Translations under genes and position numbers: made by a program | The notes under the pieces: model-generated | Told to the model about the DNA's origin: nothing | The model's database searches: none | The model's input: the letters and a program-made list of their open reading frames with translations, nothing else | Shown: piece by piece, positions 34,573-40,827 of the stretch | How the letters are laid out: every line of letters begins with the position of its first letter | Position numbering within the stretch: position 1 is the stretch's first letter | Assembly: GCA_021464525.1 (NCBI GenBank) | Contig: JADRCO010000253.1 | Coordinates: forward strand, 1-40,827 | Reading direction: 5' to 3' | Source of the DNA: Rhizophagus sp. LPA8_4_AMF | Taxonomy: Eukaryota > Glomeromycota > Glomeromycetes > Glomerales > Glomeraceae | Length of the DNA stretch: 40,827 bases

Positions 34573-35828
34573 TTAAACAATAACATTTTCAATAGCCCAC
34601 CTAACATGAAATAAATCAATAGCAATAGGGTTAGGTAGAGGTGGTGATGGAATCGCGAAATTAGCCGGTACCCCATGATAAAGACAATTCAATTGAATAT
34701 TAATAATATTTTGCCCAAGTTGTGGGTTGATTTGATTTCCCTGGCGGTCAACTGATCCAAATTCGTACTAAAAAGAAATACCTTAAATTTGTTTTCAATT
34801 CTATGCTAAAAGTACATAACAATAAAACATACCATTGTGGGGTTTAATCCACCAGTCGCTGTTCGAACATTTACGCAATAATGCCAAGCCTATTAAGAAT
34901 AAATGTATTCATTAAAAAAGTTGAGTGGGAATTGAACCATGTCATTACTTACAGTCATGCATGTTGGTACTACGCCTGGTGCAATATAATCTAATTTGAC
35001 CATAATAACATCATGAGCTCGACCAGCTGCTAACCAGTAATTTTCTACTTTACGTTTGACTTCTCCTTCATTTTCTGTATACGCAATCTCCACTACTAAA
35101 TTCGGCCAGGGCTGGTTCTAAAAATATGTCAGCATCAGAAATTTGAAATGGAAATAAACAAGTTAACTAATTCTTACTGCTCCGTCAGATCCACCATTAT
35201 TTACTCGGGGTTTCGCTGCTGGTCGATATGAGGCATCTGCTTCTTTACCTGATCTTCGTGATCTTGTTGCTTTTAGTTAAAGATTGTTAGTAATGGAAAA
35301 GTATTCAAAATAAAAAAAAGCCTAATACTCACTTGCTGATCCAAGATAAAGGATACCTTGATTAGTGCTCATTACGCCTATAGTTGCTCCACCAATTTGC
35401 TGGACAAAAGCACCAACGGCGGCATCGTGGATACTCGAAGGAAGTTCAATTACTTTAACTGCTCCATTTTCCCATTCCCAACAGCCATGGATATTGTACT
35501 TATCCGTTTTTTCAGCATACTCTTCCCAGGAAACGTCGGTAACAAGCTCATAGGGTAAACTTTATAACAAATAACAGAAATTAGCCCATAAAATAGTAAA
35601 TTGTCAACCAAATAGGAAAAAGATCTACCTCACTTCTTCCCATTTGGCCTTTGGGTGGAAGTTACCGGTTTTCCACCAGTAATTGCGATATATTTTCAAT
35701 TTTTCAGTTTCCTCATTAGTACCAGTCTCTACAGTGACGTCTACAGTATCTTCAGTCTCCAGGGTATCTTGAGAGGTGGCGGCAATATTTTGAGAGTCTG
35801 CCATACTAGTTATTCTTATAAGTGTCAT
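34573..35828 (-). CDS. Uma2-like PD-(D/E)XK nuclease-fold protein (6 exons)
   Basis: Exons by eye: 35828-35629, 35559-35333, 35269-35178, 35117-34953, 34889-34833, 34767-34573, giving 311 residues; a second Met at 35804 would give 303. The order ELPSSIHDAAVGAF, a glycine strand (NQGILYLGSA), then NQPWPNLVVEIAYTENEGEV and KVENYWLAAGRAHDVIMVKL fits the Uma2 / putative restriction endonuclease fold, which is expanded in AM fungi. The usual catalytic Pro-Asp is Pro-Asn here (residue about 179), with Glu about 183 kept, so nuclease activity is doubtful. The N-terminus is acidic, Thr/Glu-rich and likely disordered. All introns have GT-AG ends and phases agree. Role in the fungus unknown. Confidence is high for a real gene and moderate for the fold. 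Confidence 0.75.
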
Positions 35829-37059
35829 CTCCGTAAATAGTTACCATATTTAACGTTTTGTATACGTTTTGAGTATTTTAATTACGAAGATTACAAAGAG
35901 AAAAATTACGCAGTGATCATCATTTAAATAGTGATGGTTATACGTGTCTAAATGAAAAAGCTTAGAAATCACATGAACTGGATCAACAGACAGATCTTTA
36001 TTCTAATACTACGATATACGCAACCAAAAAAACACAAGTAATGAAACCTATAATCACGTGAAGAACATCAATAATGCATCTTATTTTACGCATGACAAGA
36101 GATCAACTTTTTAACGAATTCCGTATTCTTTCTGGGTAACAATTTCCGGTTTTTGGTCATAAAATGTCCTCCACTCCGCTTCAGACAATAATACAAACTC
36201 ATTGGGAAAAATTTTTTTTTACGCCCATTCTCCTGTAACTATCATAATTTTTTTTTTCATTTTCCTTGATTTAAAATAACCAGCCGATATCGTGTTTCAT
36301 GATCTAAAAATTTAACATTATCCGTGACCAATTAAAATCTTTGTGTAGTAATTTATATTAGATCATAAACTGTTTAGTCTATCAAATAAATGGAAATATA
36401 AATCTAATTAACGAGATATACCGTAAACAAGAAGTTCATTTTCATGCTAAAGGTTTTCTTTATTAAATATTATAATTGTACAAGAACATGAATAAATACA
36501 AAAGTTATTTATATAAGATGTTTGGTTTATAATCATAAAATAACTGAATAATAAAAAAATAATATAAAGAAATAATGAAATATAATTCATAATAATTATA
36601 GTAGCAGAAAAATTATAAGACATGTTTCATTATTATTTTTATTTTTAAGATTAAGACAAAAACTGAAGAGTATGCAAAACAAATAATAAGACATATAAAA
36701 TATATAAGAAATATAGAAATATAATGAAATACAACACATCATTTTGTGGCGTGATAAATCAGTAACACTTGAAAAAGTAGATAGCCGGCAGGCCAGTATA
36801 GACTACATAGTGCTGAAACTGGATAATTTATTTAATAGGCTTCTTATAGTAAAATTTTTTCATGCTTCAATTTTAAACATGTATTGGGTTCAAATAAAAC
36901 TAGAATATTAACAAAAATCTAGTATATAATAATTGAATCTTATTTTTTGATACAATAAATATAAACGCATTCGAGGAGAATAGTTTCGTATAATCAAGAA
37001 CCGATTAAAATTTGATCATGATAATGAAGTCAATAATTCATTAATTTTTTCATATAAAG
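35829..37059. other. AT-rich intergenic region with one relic
   Basis: No intact gene. On the minus strand 36206-36111 reads PNEFVLLSEAEWRTFYDQKP and then EIVTQKEYGIR before a stop, like the C-terminal exon of a protein. Upstream the frame breaks at a run of nine A, so it is probably a relic. Family not recognised. Confidence 0.5.
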
Positions 37060-40000
37060 ATGAATTTGTCTAGTAAAATCAAAACCGAAATTAATAATCA
37101 AATGGAAGATAATATCCCATTACATCCAATAGGTTTAGTATTATGAAATTTTACATCGACTTAAGCTGAGATGAGCTTATTATTTAAACGCTAAAAAACC
37201 CATTTTATTTTAGTTGTTGAATCTACTACAAGCCAATCATTCGTCACTCGACAATTGATAAAGAAAACTTTAAATTTAAAAACTACATGTGTTTCTGCAC
37301 ATCGATTTCCAAATGATCTTAAAACTAAGTTACAAGATCGTTATTTACGTATTAATCGTAATAAGATGGATATAAATGCATTAGAATTATTTGTTAAATA
37401 TGGATTAAAAATGGAAGAGCTTTTAGTTCCATTGAGCGAAGCTCTATCTGCTGCTAAAATGCGAAGTGAAAAGAGGAAGGTTCAAGAAACTGATGAAGAC
37501 TTCAAAATCATTCAACAAATGGCAGCAATAAAACTACGTGATTTTGAAAGGTGTGCACATATATTAACTAATAGTTGCTTTATACTTAATATTACTAAAT
37601 TTTTATATGGTATTTCAGTTATTTTGAAAAATATATTACGCAGGATAGTTCATTATTACCAATAAATATGAGCAATACAGGTAAATATAAATTAAATAAA
37701 ACAATCATTAAAAAAAAACCATTAAATTTCACAGTAGTACATGTCTATTTGTATAGATTTCAAAAGAATTCGAACAAAATATTCTGAAATAGAAAATCAA
37801 ATCGAAAAAAAGACAAAAATTAACTCAAAAGATTGGAAGGAAATGAAAAAAAGGTATAACTTAACATGTATCTTTATTGAGGATAATATACGAAAAGCCT
37901 ACATAGCAGGCAAATATAGGGATGAAATGATGGTAAAAACCTTTTATAAAATGTTCACTGATGACGAAACTGACTTAAAAAAATTGCTTGAAAAATATAC
38001 ACAACAATCAATATTCTCTTTGAATAGAATATTTAATGCTCTTAAAATCTCAAGCATCATTAGGGTCTCGAGCATCATTAGGGCAGAAAAAAAGACCAAT
38101 GACAAGTCAGATAAAGAATTTATTCAAGAACTAGTTAAATTTGAATTATTTGAAGGATATGATGATATTAAAGAAAAAATTATAAATACTTTTATTAAAG
38201 AATATCATAAATGGAAAAAAGATGAGTTACCTAATCATCTTCAAGATATTTTGAAAAGTTCTTGGCGTAACAGATTTAAATTAAACTGAGAATATAAAGA
38301 AGAAAAGAAAATCATTGAGAAAAATATGTTCGAAAAAATATGTGATGAGATAGAAAATAAATATAAAGATGGGTAAGGTTTTTTTTTAGAAATTATTCCT
38401 TATTTATATTAACTAATAATTACGATTTTATGTAACTTTTTAGTTTTATGCGATTAAATGTATTAAATGTAAAAAGTAATTATTTATTATCTATTATTAT
38501 TTTATTTAAATAAACTTTTTAATGAATTAGGATTTAAAATAATGTTTTATTCTAATTATATAGAACCATGTGGTACATATTTTACGATTGAATATGATAT
38601 TGAGGAACTTCAACCAAACCAACTGCAGATAACTATTTACGAAACATCATTAAAAGAAGAAGATAAGCTTCAGATTCAAGAAAACGAGTCATTTATTCCA
38701 TGTCCAATTTTGCTTTCTAATATGAATCAATATGGCATATCATTTCGCATTGATCCTCAAGACTATGAATTCAAGTAAGATATTAATAATTTTGTAATTT
38801 AAAATTAACCTTTTAGAAGAATAATATCTAATATCATTTTTGATTACAGGAAAATATTTCAATTCGATAACCGTAAATTTCTCCTTGTGCTTTACAATAA
38901 AAAAAGGCAAAGAATCGAAATATTCTTTGATACTGCGCGACAAATGGCACAAAATTTTAAACCACATTTGACTATTAAACCATTTAAAATATTGAATATA
39001 AATGAAAATTATATTATCGCAATTAATGAGCCAAAAGGATTGCTCACTATTTATAATACAAAAGAAGTTAATGTATATGTTAAAATCACTATTTTATTCA
39101 ATTTTTTTTTAAAACAATCTTTGTTTAAAAACCGGGTTTCTCTCTCTCTTTTTTTTTAAAAAAAAACAGCTTAATGTATTTTCTTTCGACGATAATCAAT
39201 CAAAGTTATTTGGACGTAATGCAAATATTCAATTATTGCAATGGTATAATAATAGTATACCGAACATTAAATATTTTCTATTCATTAAAGATACTGAAGA
39301 ACTATGCTTTGTTGAGAATAGTGGACGAGCACGTATTTTTAATCTCGTAAATCTACAATTCCAACCAGCAGGTTGTAATTTTCCTTGTAATTTAGTAAAT
39401 GTTTTAAGTTCTTCGGATAGTTCTTGTATTGTTGCATTTGCGAAAGAAGCCGATTCGATTATTTCTACTGATAATAAAGAGCAACACGACTATAATGATG
39501 ATATTAAGGAAATAAATCGTGCATATGTTTATTTTTCCGAAACTTTTGGAGGTTCTGTTAGTAAAGGTCTGCAATTTTTTTATTATATATAATGTTAATA
39601 TTGTAATTAAAATTTTATTTTACAATATTAAAATTTATATTACAATTATTATATATATTTTTTATTACAGTTGTTGATTTGCCTTTAAACTTTAAATCCT
39701 TGGAGTTTCTTCAAATTTCCTGTATCAATAACCAACAAACTCATTTGATCACACTCAATTTACAGAATGGATGTTTGGAATCTTTATTAGTCAAAATTAT
39801 TCTTAAAAAAACTCAACTTCGTTTCCAAAAATGCATGCGAAAAAAATCACTTGCGCTTCAGAAAACAAATTCAAATGATCTTATCAATGCCTATAAATTA
39901 ATGTTTGAAAAATATCCAATTGATAACTGTATTGATTCTAAGCAAAATCGTCCTCTTAGTTTGACAATAGTTCTTGATATTGATGATGATGAAAATGAAG

Positions 40001-40467
40001 ATTACGGAGAAAAATTTGAAGAATATATCACTAAAATGTTTGAAAATTTGAAACATTCTACAAATAAACCTGCGTCAATGCTAAAAAAGTTTTCTTCATC
40101 AGTTATTACTTTCCAGGATCTTGATGTTGACAATGCGAATTTTCGGAAGAAATTTTCATCAAAATATCAATTAGGAGAATGGATTATTCATCTTTGTTGT
40201 CTAATTCCTATACAAATTGCTATAACAAGAAACAATTTATTTCAACTACTTAAAGATGAATTATCTTCGATTAAAAATAATTCAATTGAACTTGAAAATG
40301 GTCATCTTGTAGATATTACATCAAAAAGCATATCTTTTGAATGGTATGAAGGAATTTTCAAGTATTTTGGTAATAAAAGAGTAAAAGTAATTTCAAGCAT
40401 GGAAGAACAATCATGTGGGAAATCATTTATGTTAAACCATCTTGTTGGAACTACATTTGATAGATCG
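37060..40467 (+). pseudogene. VLIG-type large GTPase gene, disrupted and truncated
   Basis: Exons by eye: 37060-37132, 37214-37550, 37619-37680, 37757-38372, 38531-38774, 38850-39072, 39170-39566, 39671-40467. The N-terminal part is helical (SEALSAAKMRSEKRKV, then SYFEKYITQDSSLLP). The middle has propeller-like strands (FLLVLYNKKRQRIEIFFD, FVENSGRARIFNL). The last exon ends in a P-loop, SSMEEQSCGKSFMLNHLVG, as in very-large-inducible-GTPase G domains. Three defects are visible. There is an in-frame TGA at 38287-38289, with protein-like frame resuming right after (EYKEEKKIIEKNMFEKI). At the 38372/38531 junction the donor leaves phase 2 while the next exon needs phase 1. After the donor at 40467 the rest of the G domain is absent. 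All other junctions agree in phase. A 17-bp word, AGCATCATTAGGG with flanks, is duplicated at 38050-38083. Confidence 0.75.
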
Positions 40468-40542
40468 GTAATGATATATGATATCCCTTTTTAAACCTTT
40501 TGTTTATTTTAAAAAACTTAACTATGTAACTTGTCTTTAGCG

Positions 40543-40806
40543 TGAGTTTGGGAGGCAGTGAGGAATGATGGTACTCCTGATATAAAGAAATTCTTAGGTA
40601 TACTTAGATATAATCAGATGGTAAAAAATCCTGAGACGCAAGAAGAGTATGCTATAGCTTGCAATGAGTTTTATGCTTTATTTAGAAAAAGTTACTCAAA
40701 ATATATTGGAATAATTAATCCAGTCAAATCAACCCCACCATATGAGGAGTATATTTATTGTTCTTCTAGTAGATGGATAGAAGCTAAGAAATATCAGTTA
40801 AGATGA
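40543..40806 (+). pseudogene. unrelated coding fragment, possibly transposase-derived
   Basis: After a TGA at 40543 the frame runs VWEAVRNDGTPDIKKFLGIL, then a Lys/Glu/Tyr-rich stretch, to a stop at 40804. It is protein-like and not part of a VLIG GTPase. I have a weak impression of a MULE-like transposase, without a diagnostic motif. It sits directly behind a good acceptor (TTGTCTTTAG, 40531-40540), so the truncated GTPase transcript could splice into it, but in a different frame that meets a stop after six codons. Confidence 0.4.
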
Positions 40807-40827
40807 CGATTGGATAGGGTAGCATAC

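Noticed and set aside
34573..40467. Uma2-like gene and VLIG-type GTPase considered as a linked defence-like module
   Set aside because: They are on opposite strands, separated by 1.2 kb of decayed DNA, and the GTPase is broken; adjacency in a region of expanded families is not evidence for a joint system.
1..40827. Search for tRNA and rRNA genes
   Set aside because: I looked by eye for GGTTCGANTCC-type B boxes on both strands and for conserved rRNA words and found none that I could support.

Overview
The window looks like nuclear DNA of a very AT-rich fungus, most likely an arbuscular mycorrhizal fungus close to Rhizophagus irregularis. I infer this from the gene families and style: short GT-AG introns of about 50-150 bp, long A/T homopolymers, a Crinkler-type protein, an F-box protein, an Uma2-type nuclease-like protein, a VLIG-type GTPase relic, and degraded pieces of kinase, Argonaute and RING genes. 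No database search was run, so the species is an inference.

Layout. 1-3270 is low-complexity, repeat-rich DNA. 3272-6299 (minus) is a 10-exon DCAF4/WDR21-like WD40 gene with two unrelated MITE-like elements in its introns. 7037-9118 (plus) is a 10-exon Ca2+/H+ exchanger of the VCX1/CAX type, divergent from the WD40 gene. 9493-15851 (minus) is a 5-exon kinesin of about 1975 residues with a tandem array of SxIP motifs and a long coiled coil. 15852-20123 is AT-rich and apparently empty. 20124-22290 (minus) is a 3-exon Crinkler-like gene with a ubiquitin-like header and a kinase-like C-terminus. Its first intron is unusually long and holds a small two-exon gene model on the opposite strand. 22291-25707 is repeat-rich, with hairpin elements and a TIR element.

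25708-27627 (plus) is a MYND zinc-finger protein with an N-terminal membrane anchor. 28463-29778 holds another MITE plus degraded kinase and Argonaute-like pieces. 30612-32120 (plus) is an intronless F-box-like gene. 33299-33803 (minus) is a broken RING-finger gene. 34573-35828 (minus) is a 6-exon Uma2/PD-(D/E)XK-like gene. 37060-40467 (plus) is a VLIG-type large-GTPase gene with an in-frame stop and a splice-phase mismatch. It loses its downstream part just after the P-loop, where an unrelated coding fragment runs to the window edge.

The left third (3.2-15.9 kb) holds conserved housekeeping genes: ubiquitin ligase adaptor, vacuolar ion transport and microtubule motor. From about 20 kb on, the window is accessory: lineage-expanded families, gene relics and small transposons. 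The genes do not form an operon or an obvious shared pathway. Exon boundaries were placed by eye using GT-AG sites, reading-frame phase and protein-family fit. All multi-exon totals quoted for the intact genes are divisible by three.
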